64,000 bases of DNA from assembly GCF_019175285.1 (NCBI RefSeq), contig NC_056523.1:208272442-208336441 (forward strand), written 5' to 3'. Position numbers and translations under genes: made by a program. Below the pieces are notes generated by a model that saw nothing but the letters and a program-made list of their open reading frames with translations, ran no database searches and was not told where the DNA came from. Each line of letters starts with the position of its first letter. The stretch's first letter is position 1. This document shows, in pieces, positions 1 through 12,800 of this stretch. This stretch comes from Sceloporus undulatus. Lineage: Eukaryota > Chordata > Lepidosauria > Squamata > Phrynosomatidae.

Positions 1-336
1 CCAAATTTTTAAAGGCTACCACTCCTTTCCTCTTGGGTGACAGCAGGACCATCCACTTTGGGAATCACTGAGCTAGACTAACATTTACTAAAGGTTTGAG
101 CTGTCCATAATCTTGACCTCATGCCTTAGCATGCAAAAACTGTGTAATAAATTATTTATTAACTTTATTAAACATTTGGTAACTTGAAATTAGATTTTAA
201 TGAAGGAAAGATTATTGTACATTATTTCCACACTTTTGAAGTTTTACAGAGTTGGAAGTGTGTGTGTGTGTGTTTTTAAAAAACAAATCAAGAAAACCAC
301 TGAAATTTTAAGGTCATTGAGTTGCTTAGCCAGTAC

Positions 337-436
337 NNNNNNNNNNNNNNNNNNNNNNNNNNNNNNNNNNNNNNNNNNNNNNNNNNNNNNNNNNNNNNNN
401 NNNNNNNNNNNNNNNNNNNNNNNNNNNNNNNNNNNN
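337..436. other. Assembly gap (100 N)
   Basis: Exactly 100 N, the usual placeholder for a gap of unknown size. The base after it is already inside a Tigger-type MITE, so the gap probably reflects failure to assemble that repeat. Confidence 0.95.
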
Positions 437-606
437 ACGAAGGTTATTTCGGGTTACGAAGAAAATTTTGGTGCTTTTCGGCGCTTTTTTCGCACGAAAT
501 CGCGGCTTTTCCCCATTAGCGCCTATGGCATTTCGGCTTGCGAATGCTTTTCGGGTTACGAAAGCGGCGGCGGAACGAATTAATTTCGTAACCCGAGGCA
601 CCACTG
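437..606 (-). mobile_element. Tigger-type MITE, partly lost in the gap
   Basis: The segment ends in TTCGTAACCCGAGGCACCAC then TG and a TA dinucleotide. This is the inverted complement of the start of the complete copy at 15954-16200 (CAGTGGTGCCTCGGGTTACG). The interior has the same blocks built around 'TTCGGGTTACGAA'. The left end is hidden by the N run. The TA next to the terminus and the CAGTGG-type ends fit non-autonomous Tc1/mariner (Tigger) elements. Family assigned by eye. Confidence 0.7.
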
Positions 607-690
607 TACTGAATTTTGTTACAACATACATAGGACTACTGGCTTCTAATATTTTTAATAGTGGTGTTTCAAATTCTTTTCTTTTTTTAG

Positions 691-809
691 ATGTTTCTTT
701 GATGGAGGAAGCTGTCCAAGAGCTGCATTCTTACCTGACAAATGAGAACAGGCGGCTTCAGGAACTGGGTGATTTGCTTCAGGAAAAACACCGCAGCATG
801 TCTCAAGAG
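691..809 (+). CDS. RNF20: RNF20 exon e1 (first in window)
   Basis: Acceptor ttttttttag precedes 691 and donor gtacaagg follows 809. It encodes [20 protein letters not shown] and ends ...[12 protein letters not shown]. The exon starts with two bases that finish a codon from the previous exon. It is coiled-coil sequence typical of the RNF20 middle region, with no frame problem. Confidence 0.9.
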
Positions 810-3800
810 GTACAAGGAAAGGATGCTTAAGTTCAGTGACAGAAATCTTGTTGTCAGCTGAGTTCTGTGGCTGTTTTAGTTTGGACACTCAACTAGTGGA
901 GCTGAGTGTGTGTGTCTGTGTTTTAATTGGACCAAGAAGGTAATGGGGCAGTATGGTTGTATACAGTGTGCTGCAGCACTTAGGCCTAGAGTGTTCACCT
1001 TATGACTGAGTCTACTCATTGCCTGAGACCTCCAGTGTATTTGCTTTGTAGTTGGTTTCTTTTTAATGTGGAGTCAGAGAAGGAACAAAGGCTTCTGAAA
1101 AGGGAAGAGGAGCTAACGGGGGATTTGAAGCTGATAGAAAGTGGAGTTTGGAATTATTTTGTGTGGGACCCATTGTAATAATTATAATTAATAGAAAGAC
1201 TTTACATTTCTTTTCTTCTGGGGGTGGAACATGTGTTTTAGGAGTGATAGGGAGAATCTGTAATTGGAGGAGTAAGAGTCAGAGAGGAGTATTCTGGTTG
1301 AATGATTAGCTGTTATAATCCAGGATTATAAACCTGAAACACACAGGCCAAATAAAGCGGTTTCCAGTTGTTTTGGGGGCATGGTGTTTAGATGACACAC
1401 GTCCCCAAAACTGCTGGAAGCTGCACCAAGGCTGTGCTTACGGGGCAAGAGCTGGATCTTTTAGGAACAGATTAAATCCATTTCTGTCAGTGACCTATTC
1501 AGGACTGCAATGGCGGCCCATTTTGGAAGCAGACTATGTGTTCACTGCAGTCCCAGTGCGATCAGGGCTAGAATGGCTATTACTATAATCCAAAAATTAT
1601 TACTATACTCCCTCACAAGATAGGAAGATGAAATTTGTTACACTCCTAGACTAAGACTGCAAACAGTTCTTCAACCATGATTTTTTAAAAAAATATGGTA
1701 GTGGGAATTTAGAGTGTGAAGTTCATTTTGCAGATGAGATTGATGCTTTGACATGAAGAAAATCACCATTTATGGTACTGACATTTTGGTTGTGGAATTT
1801 TTTTCACACTTTGCTTTTTAATTGTTTTGGTATTGATTAGAGAAATTGTATTTAAGACATTTGTGCAATTGAATGGAGAAGGAAGGGAGAGTTTTGTTGA
1901 TAACCAGCAAAAAAATCTCTGTCTCAAAGTATCTGCTTTAAAAAAAAAAAGTAAACATGTTGCATCAATGAGCAGAAAATTAGGATTAGGTAATTGTTCT
2001 GTGAGCAATTGAGAAGAATGCTATTGATCCATAATTTGTGTTTTCTTCCTGCACTTTTTTTTTTGCTGCAGTTTTCCAAATTGCAAGGGAAAGTAGAGGC
2101 GGCAGAGTCTCGAGTATCTGTGCTGGAGACCATGATTGATGACTTGCAGTGGGACATTGATAAAATCCGTAAACGGGAACAGCGCCTCCAAAGGCATCTG
2201 GCAGATGTCCTGGAACGAGTAAGCATTGTGGCTCTTGGTAAAGGTCCAGGGGTTGGAACAATATTGGAAAATATTGGCACTGTTTTGTCAGAAGGAAAAG
2301 ACATGTAAAAAGCCTTTTAGTTTTACTTTTAGATCTGCATTCCAGCTTTTAATGAGCATCCCTTAAAGCATCTCATGAGTGCAGCCATTTCTTTTGAGGG
2401 CCATACCATTTTTAAAATGAGAATTGTAAAACAAACGGGTCTGCAAAAAGAGACCTGATTGGAAGTGGAGAGAAGAACAGATCAGGTGAAGAATTTAAAA
2501 CAAAAAATACTTGGCTTGAAAACAAAAAAGGAAGCAAGGGAATTAAAAAGAGAAGAAATGAACACCAAGAGCAAGGGACTGGGTGGTGGGATAAATCCAG
2601 GTGAGTCAGGAGTAGTATCATTGTGCATCCATCTTCTGTTAAACTTGTTCTATCATAGGCATTCAGAGGTGGTTTTGTCCTTAAAAGAATATTTTGCTGT
2701 ACTTTGTTCTTAAATAGAACGATTCCACAGGATTGCAAGAAAAGTACATTTTCCAACAATAGAGGGAAAACATCCTGTAGTGGGTTGGTTCCCTTTCCTT
2801 GCTCCAACCAGGCAAGAAGTGATAAAACTTCGGAAAAGCCACTGCTAGAGGGAGTCAACCCCTCTTTGTGTGCTTCAGTTTAGTTCCTGCCTCTGCTCCA
2901 GTCAGCTTTGCGATCTCTTTCTTTTCTGCTTTCTCATTTTTCAATTCTACTTTACTTCTTCACTTCTTCCTATTGAAAAAACAACAGTCTGTGGAACCTG
3001 GTTCAGATATCGGCACTCAGAGGAATGTTTCTTTTTCTTTTTCTTTTTTTAACATTGAGAAAAGCTTGTTCAAAAGTGAGAGGGCGATAGCATATTCTTG
3101 TACTGAGTGTCTCTGTGTTACAGGCAGTGCTGCGTATCAGCCACTTAGCATGAGATTCATTTGTTTAAAATCTGGGTTACCTGCCATCAGGCCAGAGACA
3201 ACTTAGATTGGCTTTCCTGGTGATTGATACTGGGAATTGAATGGGATATATCGTTTCTGTTGGATTTCGCTATGACTTTCAGTACTATTGACCGTGATAT
3301 AATTTTGAGACATCTGTCTTAAATGGGAACTGTAGGTGCAATTTTATGGGAGCTGTAGTCTTCCCTATGGGAATAAGCTCACCTAGTGGTGAAAGGGGAA
3401 TGCTGGTTTTATTTATTTTATTTATTTACTAAATTTCTATGCCGCCTTTCTCCCAGAAAGGTAACCAAGGCAGCTTACAAGATACCACAGTTGTATTTCA
3501 TTCTTGTATTCTTATTTCTGTCATTAACTGATTTATTTTTATCTCAGGTTTTAATCAAGATTTAATCATTTTATGGTGGAAGTAAATTATATACAGTCCT
3601 CCCTCTGTTCTCGCGGTTTTGGAAACTGCGTCAGATCCCTCGCTTATGCACGAGCGACGAATGGAGGGGAAAATGATGGGGTGTGAGTGCGCTCCTGCAG
3701 CTGCGCACCTATATTCAAGCTAATGGGGCTTGAATATATGCGAAACTCGATTTTCGCAGGGGGTCCAGAACGGATCCCCCGCGAAAACAGAGGGTCAACT

Positions 3801-6800
3801 TTAAATGTATACACATATAAACTTGTAATAGTGCATAAATAAATAATTTGGCACAAATAAGGATAACTATGGGGAGAGTGTGTAGTGAGTTGGGCATCTG
3901 CCATTAGGCAGATGGCTTTTAGAGTCCTTGAAAATAATTTTGATGGAACAGTATGTTGTTTTGTGACCATATGCTTTAATTGTGTTCTGTGTCATGTGTA
4001 TCTGCTTATTTTTTTAAAAAGTATCATCTTTGCAGGTGAACTCAAAAGGCTATAAGGTATATGGCGCAGGCAGCAGTCTCTATGGCGGTACTATCACCAT
4101 CAACTCTCGAAAGGTAAACTATGAGACTGTATTTGAAGTTGCAGATGAAAACAGTTATAGCTAGGAAGGGAAATAAAAAGGAAGAATTTAACTCCAAGTT
4201 CCTGCTTTACCTGTTGTTTATAGTTTGAGGAGATGAATGCCGAACTGGAGGAAAATAAGGAGCTGGCCCAGAATCGCTTGAGTGAGCTGGAGAAGTTGCG
4301 TCAAGATCTTGAGGAGGTGACAACCCAGAATGATAAGTTAAAGGTATAAGCCAGCAAATGTTTCCCAAATTCTTAAGAATACTTTATTTCTCTTCACCTT
4401 GCTGGATTAATATGGGAGGCTCACTTCATTTCTGCAACTGAAAAGGATTACTTTTGTAAGACTAAGAGTTTATAAGCAATACAGCAGGGATGGAGAAGAT
4501 GCAGCTCAGCCACTATTTTGGCTGCCACACCCCGATATTTTTGGGCAAGGGGCAATTTATTTTTAGTGTGTGTGTTGGGGGGGGGGATTCTGTCCCTAAA
4601 TACCTCCCGATGAAGCCAGAGGACATGGAGGCCTCTCCTAAAATGGATCAGAAAGAGCAAAAAAGTGCTGAAATAACTTCCCAGCCCCTAGCAGGTGTGT
4701 GCAGCACTGTGGGAAAAAGTGCATATTCTTTTTTCCAGGCATCATGGTGACAATTGTGTTGCCCTAATCTCTTGACAAATGCTTATGCCTGCCTACCAGG
4801 AAAAACTCCTCTCTCTGCATTTGTATGTGTGCTGTCACTCTCAATGTACCTTGTAATTGTTCTAACATCCCTCTAAAGGGAGAACTTCTGCAGAGATGCA
4901 ACAATTAGCCTCCTTGTGAAGTCCATCAGGGCTAGGCTGTAATCAGCTTTTGCAGGTGGGCTTGGAGGGGACCCAGAAATGAAAGGGCAAAATCAGATGT
5001 ACCACCTCAAAGACAATGTCCCACCTCAAAGAAGAAGACCTGTAGAGGCTTTCCTGCCAGGAAATCACTGGATAGATTTCACCAGTCCAGAGCCTGAGAT
5101 CACCTTGCTCTAAGGAAGGTGGTATAAATTGCTTCTTTTGTAACTCATCACACAAGGAGTCATATTATTCCTGACAAGAGATCTTGATGCTCCTTTGGGT
5201 CTTTATGATGATGGACCAGATATCATGCCAGTGGGACCAAAATTATTCACCCATTAGCAGAATGGAAAGAGGCAGGTTCAGAATAGATGCAGAATACAGT
5301 ACATAGACTCCTGTGTTTTGAACTCATGAGATCCTTAACTAATGTCTCATGATAAAGATTTTAGAAATGACTGAAATAGGGCACATGTTGAACAAAATTA
5401 CTTCTCATTGATTTGAAAACAATGTTTTGTGTGCATGTGTGTTTGTTGGTCTTACAATTTTGTTTTGTTTTCACTGTTATGGTAAGATGTTGTAAGTTTT
5501 TTGTGCAATGCTGCCATCTTCTGGGCTGTTTTAATTAAACTGTTGAAATTTGGAATGCCATCAGAACTGATATGTATCCACAGCTTCACCTCACAGCTTG
5601 ACTTTGTCCAATTGGTCTGTGAAGTATTTAGTCTGGACCAAAGCCATGAGTGCACAGTTTAGCCCAAGAACAAAGGTTTGCAAAATAAGCTTTGTTTCAG
5701 GACATGGCAGTGGGTGGATGGGTAGAATTCAGGTTAGTTTTACTCTTACTTGTTTTGTGCTGAGGCGTGTCTCTATGGTCTTGGTTCCTGCCCTTTGGCA
5801 TGTGGCTGCCTATTTCTGCTCAGCTCTCTTCTGTGGTTCCATCCAGGTGGACCTGAGACGGGCAGTGGAAGAGGTGGTGAAGGAAACCCCTGAATACCGC
5901 TGCATGCAGTCCCAGTTCTCTGTTCTCTACAATGAGAGCCTCCAACTGAAGTCGCAGCTGGACGAGGCCCGTACTCTGCTTCATGGCACCCGAAGTACCC
6001 ATCAGCGCCAGGTGGAGCTCATTGAGGTAAAGATTTCCCCCTGTTTTTCCTGTCCCCTTTTACTTTGATCTGGGAAGGTACAGATTTGAATGTTATTCAC
6101 CAGCAGTGTTATGCACCAGCAGAAGCCAGTTCAAATCCCCAAGACAACACCCCTACCAGACCAGGAAAATAAACCTAGATCATGAACTTGGAGGTGGGGG
6201 GAATAGTTCGCTAGTAAGGGGAAACAGCCAGCAGAGTGTTTCAGTTAAAAGTGTTAAACTAGATCCCGGGAAACCTTGGCGTCAAATCCCTACTGTAATG
6301 AAATGCAGTGGAGTACTCTTGTGAGAGATATCCATGTTTGTCTGTTTCAGTGTAAAAAGAAGGAGAGGAAGGGGGAAAGGATGTGCTGTGTCTTATTGTA
6401 GTCTTCCTATTACTTTGATGTATAAGTGAAGTCCCCCTTATCTGGAATTCTGAAATCCAAAATCCTCCAAAATCCAAGGTCATCCACATGGGTGACTGAG
6501 TTAGTGACCCCTTTGCTTTCTGTTGGCTCAGTGTATACAAACCCTTTCATACACAAAATTATTGTAAATACTATGTACAAAATTACCGTTAGGCTATATG
6601 TATAAGGTGTATAAGAAACATAAATAATTTCCATGTTTCAATTTGGGTCCTGCCTCCAAGATATCTCATTATGTATATGCAAATATTCCAAAATCTGAAA
6701 AAAAAAACCCATCCCCCAAATCCAAAACATTTCTGGTCACAAGCCTTTTGGATAAGGAGGGTCAGTCTTTCCCCCTCCTTCCCTTCTTTTCACAATGAAA

Positions 6801-9800
6801 CTCATTCGATGATGTTGGACCAGTTGTTTTCTTTTTTAGCCTAACATGCCTGACAGGGGTGTTGTGAAGTTAACAGTGGAGGGAGAATCATGTATGCTAT
6901 CTTGAGCTTTTTGGAAGAAAAGTGGGATATAAAAAAACAACAACATTCTCTGCACACACATAAACATTTTCTGTGCAGAAAACAATATTTCTGTGCAGAA
7001 AACAGACTTCCTGCAACATCTCTGTTTCTCTTGCCAGCGGGATGAAGTCAGCCTGCACAAGAAACTGCGAACTGAGGTTATTCAGCTGGAAGACACTCTT
7101 GCACAGGTCCGGAAGGAATATGAGATGCTGCGGATTGAGTTTGAGCAGACGCTTGCAGCCAATGAACAAGCAGGTACATTCTGCCATCTTCATGTGATGC
7201 TTGTTTTGGGAAATGTCTAAATTGATTGTAGGTATCATGACTGCAGGCATATGATTAGTTCTGTACAGTTTACAGTGCTCTGATGTGGGGTGGGGAAAAA
7301 TGGTGCTATTCACTGTAACAACAATGCCTTATAATTTTCTCAGTGGTGAAATGTTGAAATGCAGGTTCTCATTGTAGCAGTCTTTTTACCATATATACTC
7401 CCCTCTAAGTCTAAAACTTTATGCCCAAAAATTGCCCCCCCAAATCCCAGGTCGACTTATTTACAGGTCACTATGTTAATGTGATAGCAACTCTTTCAGA
7501 TTTCCCCATGCAGTTTCTTTCTATCTTGAGCCAAGCAGAAAGAGTCCTGGGTGATTGATTGATATTGCTGTTTGTCCCTCTCCCGCCTGTACAAAGGCTG
7601 AAACGAAAGCTGAACGTTGAAGAAAAAAGTACCAGTGAGAGTCCCTCTTGCTGCACACACACATACACACACTGAAGGAGCCTCCAAGTTTTACCCTTGA
7701 CCTATCCATGGGTCATGGCAAAATCCATAATTTTGGCCCCCATACCTGCCCTCAATGTATACATGAGGTCGACTTATAGTTGAGTTTATATGGTAGTCAC
7801 ACCTCTCAGTGGCCACAAGAATCTGTACTAGCAAGCTGCTCCTAGCAGTTTCATCTCTATCAGAACCAGGTCTTTTGCAAGTTAATGAGCCTTAGTTTTC
7901 CACTGAAGACCAAACCATCCCTAAATACTTTAGATTGCAACAGGGATATCATACAGCAATATTATGCTTGCTGAGTCCATTTCTGCTTCATCTCATAGAG
8001 AAGAAGGAATTCTGAGGGAAAGCCTTAGCCAAAAAGTCTTGACACTTCAGCCCTATGAATTCTGGCTCCACTGCCCCACTGATTTTGGTATTTTTTGAAA
8101 CCTCTCATTTGCAGTTCCTCTGGTATCACAGTATATCTGTTTATTGGTTAGAGCTGAGTAGGCCATCCTATCAGGTGGGCAATTCCTGAGTTCACAGAGA
8201 AAGAGGTGAGAGTTTTTGTGTTATGCAGGCTGATTCTGTGTAATGTTTTTATGTAGGTCCCATTAATCGTGAGATGCGCCACCTCATCAGCCAGTCCCAG
8301 AACCACAATCACCAGTGAAAGGGGAGGTATTGAGATATAAACGGAAGCTCAGGGAGGCTCAGTCTGACTTGAGCAAGGTAGGAGGGAGGGAGAAATAAAG
8401 GGCATGTGGAAAAAAGTTGAAACAAGACTTGGGCTTCAAAGTGTGCTTGTGTTGGAAGGAAATGGGAGGTATATGCTGGGACGCTGTATACTTTTTTTTA
8501 AAAGAATGATTTTAAGTATTTCTATACAAGTTTGTTTGAAAACAAATCTCAAAGCCTTCATATAAAAACAGATACACAAAAGAAAACAACTCAAAGAATA
8601 ACATAACTAAACAAGAAAATCCAACAAGACGGCTCATTGAAAACCAGAGGCCGATACAGCACAAGCCAAAATAAAGCTGCTTCGAGTCACTTTGGAGGTA
8701 TGGTGTTTCCATGATACATGTGTCCTAAGAGTTCAGAAGCCGCACCAAAGCCACGCTCCAGTCCAAGGACTGGAGTGCAGCCTTGGGTGCAGCTTCCAGA
8801 CTCTTAGGACGCATGCATCATTGAAATACCATACCTCCAAAGTGACTCGAAGCAGTTTTATTTTGGCTGTCTGTATAGGGCCAGAGATAGTGTTAACAGT
8901 TAGGGGGAAAATGATCAGGAAATGCCTGGTAAGAGATGAGTCTTCATTGGGAGAGGAAACAACCATCAGGGGGAGCCATTTCACATCATAGAACCATGAA
9001 AGAGGAAATCCTTTCTGTATTGTAACCACTGCACTGGCTTACTAAGCTATAAGTACAATAAACAATGGCGCGGGACAACTGCCCCGATAAGGACAGCCTG
9101 CCGGCAGCCTTTTCCTCTGGAGCGAAGTCATAGCTGCCAAATCGCGCAGCTTCTCTCTGAGGAAAAAGAACATGGAAAAAACAGGTTCTTAAGCGCCGCA
9201 GGGCGGCGTAACAAGTGCGCCCAATGGCGCACTCATTAAGCGATGTGTGGACGCTGCATGTTGCTTACATCGCAATGGCGGTGCCCAATGGCGGGACACC
9301 GCCATTATAGCACCGCCGCGCTAGCTAGGGTTAGAGACCGTGCCGGCATATTTGGGCCATCTGTTCGGCCCAAAGTTTTCTCTTCACCCTGACTATAAAG
9401 GCGGGGTGGTTATATGGAGTAAGGCATCCTCTCACTTGGTCTGGTCTTTAACTGTACAGGGTATGGGAAGGGAAAGTGTGTCGTGTGCTGCGTGTGGGAT
9501 GTTGAGCCTCTTAGGATTCCTAGGGAGGGCATTTCTTTCTTTCTTTCTTTCTTTCTTTCTTTTTCTTTCTTTCTTTCTTCTATGTGCAAAAATGCTCCAT
9601 CTAGACACATAGGGACAGTATTGCCAGGAAAGTCTTTTAAAAAAGGAAATCTGTCGAGGAGAATTTGGGGCCAATTTTTTTTATAAATTGGGGTGGGGGT
9701 CTGGTCCCAAGGTTCAACCAGTGGGTCAGCACTCCCAGTCCCCCAGCCTCTGGTATTGTCCACCTCTAGTATTGAGCATTATAACACAAATTAAAACCTT

Positions 9801-12800
9801 AGACTGGTTCCAGTATCTCTTTTCTATCTAAATGTGCATGCTTGACATCCTAGTCTTTATAATAATTTGTATTAATTAAATTTATTAAATATAATATATT
9901 TAAAATATTTAAAATGAAATCGGGTAACCAGGGCATTTTGGGGATCCTTTGAAACAGGACAATGGCATGTTTTTTCAGGGTTGTATATTATATTTTACAA
10001 GTTTTTTGAGCTTGGTAACTATGACTAAGACAAATCAAGACAAAGAGCAAGAGCAGCCCATTTAAAAAAAACTTCCTTGTGGAAAACTCATTGGTGTATG
10101 TTACTTGTCTTCTTCCATTCAACTCTCGACCCGTTCCCGAGTGGAAGTGCCCTTCTCCATTCCCAGTCCAGTAGCTGAGGGACGAAAGAGGAGCCTCCCT
10201 GAAATCACGCAAGAACCCGATGTCCTTCCTCACACTTCAGCCTCCAAAGGACCCCCTGACGATGCCCCTGAAACCAAGGCAAAACGAGATGAAGAGGAGA
10301 GGGGAGCGTGAACGCGCGGGAAAAGGAGAGGGCGCGGGAGAGGAGAGAAGAGAAAGAAGGAGAGAGAACGAGAAGGAGTAAGGAAAAAGAAAGAGAACGT
10401 GAGAGAGAAGCAAAAGCAGAAGGATCGGGGAGAGGAGAGGGACTCTACAAAGGAAGGACAAAGGGAAGCATGATGATGGAAGGAAAAAGAAAGCAGAACT
10501 GGTCACGCAGCTGAAGGCTGATTTAGTAAGATAACCTCCTCTTTTCCCTGGGGAATTCTCTTTAATGTTTGAAGAAAGTATATTGATTTGCAGTTGGAAA
10601 ATACTGTCCATTCTGCAAAAAGAAAACAGAGGAATTACCTTTGGGCTCTGATCTTGGAAGTTACTGCTGTATTGTTGCATTCTTACCGCATTACACCTTT
10701 ACAATATGTTCCAAGTTATGTACATGAATTTGCCAGGAGAACTGGAATTGGTTTGTATATGTGAAGAGATGGTCCTTTGGGTACCTGGGTTCCAAATATC
10801 AAGACCTGAAAGATTAAAACTAGCACAGTGATGGGACTCAAAAATGAAGTAGGGTTGTGGTGGATGGGCTTTATATTCATTCTGTTTCCAGGCTGCATCT
10901 GCGCTGCGCTGGCAGAAATAATCTGGTTTGACACCTCTTTACTGCCATGGCTGAATGCTATGCAATTCTGGGAATTGTAGTTTTTGAGACATTTAGCCTT
11001 CTCTGTCAGAGTGCTCTGGTGCCATAACAAACTACCAATTGCAGAAATCCAAAGCATTGAGCCATGGGCCAATTAAAAGGAGTGTCAAACTGGCATATTC
11101 TACAGTGTGATACAGTCCCAGTGAGTAGTCCTGCAGCCATCTCTGAGCTGACAGATTTCTGCCCATTTTCAAAAGCAGCCCCATGTATAATGCAAGCAAA
11201 GTAAGGTCTGGGGAAAGGCATCGACAATAACCAGGTCTGCATTGATGGTAAGATATGTCTTGTTTAAATAGCATTGTGAGTCTGTTAGCATACCCACAAA
11301 TAAACTACTGTTTTTTAGCAGCTTTAAATCACAGTTGGAGCATCCACTAATTTACCCTAAAACGGAGCTGACAAATAGAATAGGAGAAAACTAGACAAGA
11401 AATGGAAAAACAAGCTGCTTTTCTTGGTCATGGCTTAGCATGACATGTGAAAGTAGCCAGTTTTGTGGCCAGTCTTGGGGTGGGAAATTGGGTGCAGCTT
11501 CTCTTTTGCTGGGAGCAAAGACATTCTCATTTCTTGAACTTTTCAGTGAAGGAAGAATGCTTTCTCTGGGAGAATCTGGTTGTGATCAAAACAGATCCTG
11601 ATTTTGTAATCCAGTACATAAGTGGGTTGAAGTTTCTGGTTGTCTCCCCTGTGTCACTTCTTGATGTTACTGCTAAGATGCTGCTAATGTATTTTAGAGC
11701 TGATGTGGCAGGAAAGCAATGTTGATTTGAATGGTTTCTATATTTTCTCTTTTCACTCCACTCGGGAGCTCAGAAAGCCAGAAGAATGAAATTGCTGTTG
11801 GATATGTACCGCTCGCCCCAAACGAGGCAACGAAGTAAAGTTCAAACTGATGGCTGCTGAGAAGAAGGCCAAGAGCTGAGGTACTCGTGTCTGTCATGGC
11901 CTAATTTATTCATTGAAACTTATTTACTCTGCCAGATATGAAATCCTACATATAGCAACTCCCCCCCCCAAAAAAAAAATCCAATCCAAAAACAAAATAA
12001 ACAAAACCATAGGGAGGCTCCTTATACTGAAATAAGACTTTTCTAGTGGAATTTTGTAACTCTGATTGGCAGCCACTTTTCAGGATTTTCAGCAGGATTC
12101 TTTCCTAGCCCTCCATCAGGCGTGAGCTCCCATCCAAGTTCTGATGAGGCTTAAACCAGCTTAACTTCTGAAATGAGATGTGACTCGGTTTGTTCAGGGT
12201 TAGTATGGTGGTGTAATACTTGTATCATAAATAATACAGTGAAATGATATATATTTAGAAGTGCCCTCCATGTCCACTTTAATGTGGTCCATTGCTGTGA
12301 AGCACAGGAGTTTGTGTAGGATGGAATTCTGCGAGTGCTATGTGTGAAACCTGTTCTTCTTTTTTGTTTAACTTCGACTTCATCCTGATCCTTGAAACTG
12401 TATATTTTGTAGAGAAGAGATTTGTGGGCAAACTCCTTTGGAACCTCTTTAGCATTCGTGTTTCCTCTTTTTTCTTTCTTTTTTTTTAAAAACTAAAATA
12501 CTTAGGGTGGTCTATTTAGTTTATTATCTAATTTGAAAACTCATTCTTCCTTTGCACAATTTTCCTCACTGCAGCTGGAGAGTTAAGCGCAAAGAGTAAA
12601 GGAACTAGAAGACAAGGAGAAGAGGAAGCAAAAAAATGGCTGCTGAGGATGCCCTGCGGAAAAATCCGGGCAGTAGAAGAAACAGATTGAATACTTACAG
12701 AAGAAACTCGCATGGCTACGCAGGTGAGCAGCATTTATCAGAAAATCTTAACTATAAATGGTTGTATAAATCTAAATATTTCAAAGTGGTTGTACAATTG

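Larger units (their letters stand above)
1..690 (+). other. RNF20: RNF20 intron, 5' side cut by window edge
   Basis: Sequence upstream of the first recognisable RNF20 exon. It is AT-rich, holds a 100-base run of N at 337-436, and a CpG-rich transposon fragment right of the gap (437-606). No exon is seen before 691; the N-terminal RNF20 exons lie left of the window. Confidence 0.6.
2219..4035 (+). other. RNF20: RNF20 intron between e2 and e3
   Basis: Non-coding, AT-rich. It contains a LINE 3'-end fragment (about 3405-3490) and a short Tigger-type MITE (3594-3800). The open frames here are chance. Confidence 0.6.
8378..10121 (+). other. RNF20: RNF20 intron between e7 and e8
   Basis: Non-coding. 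It holds the palindromic MITE P (8649-8882), a CpG-rich repeat-like block (about 9064-9345) and a (TTTC)n microsatellite (about 9533-9580). Confidence 0.6.

Noticed and set aside
9410-9763. Lys/Glu-rich open frames on both strands
   Set aside because: They are the translation of the (TTTC)n microsatellite.
10237-10680. 147-residue open frame on the - strand
   Set aside because: Antisense shadow of the purine-rich RNF20 exon e8.
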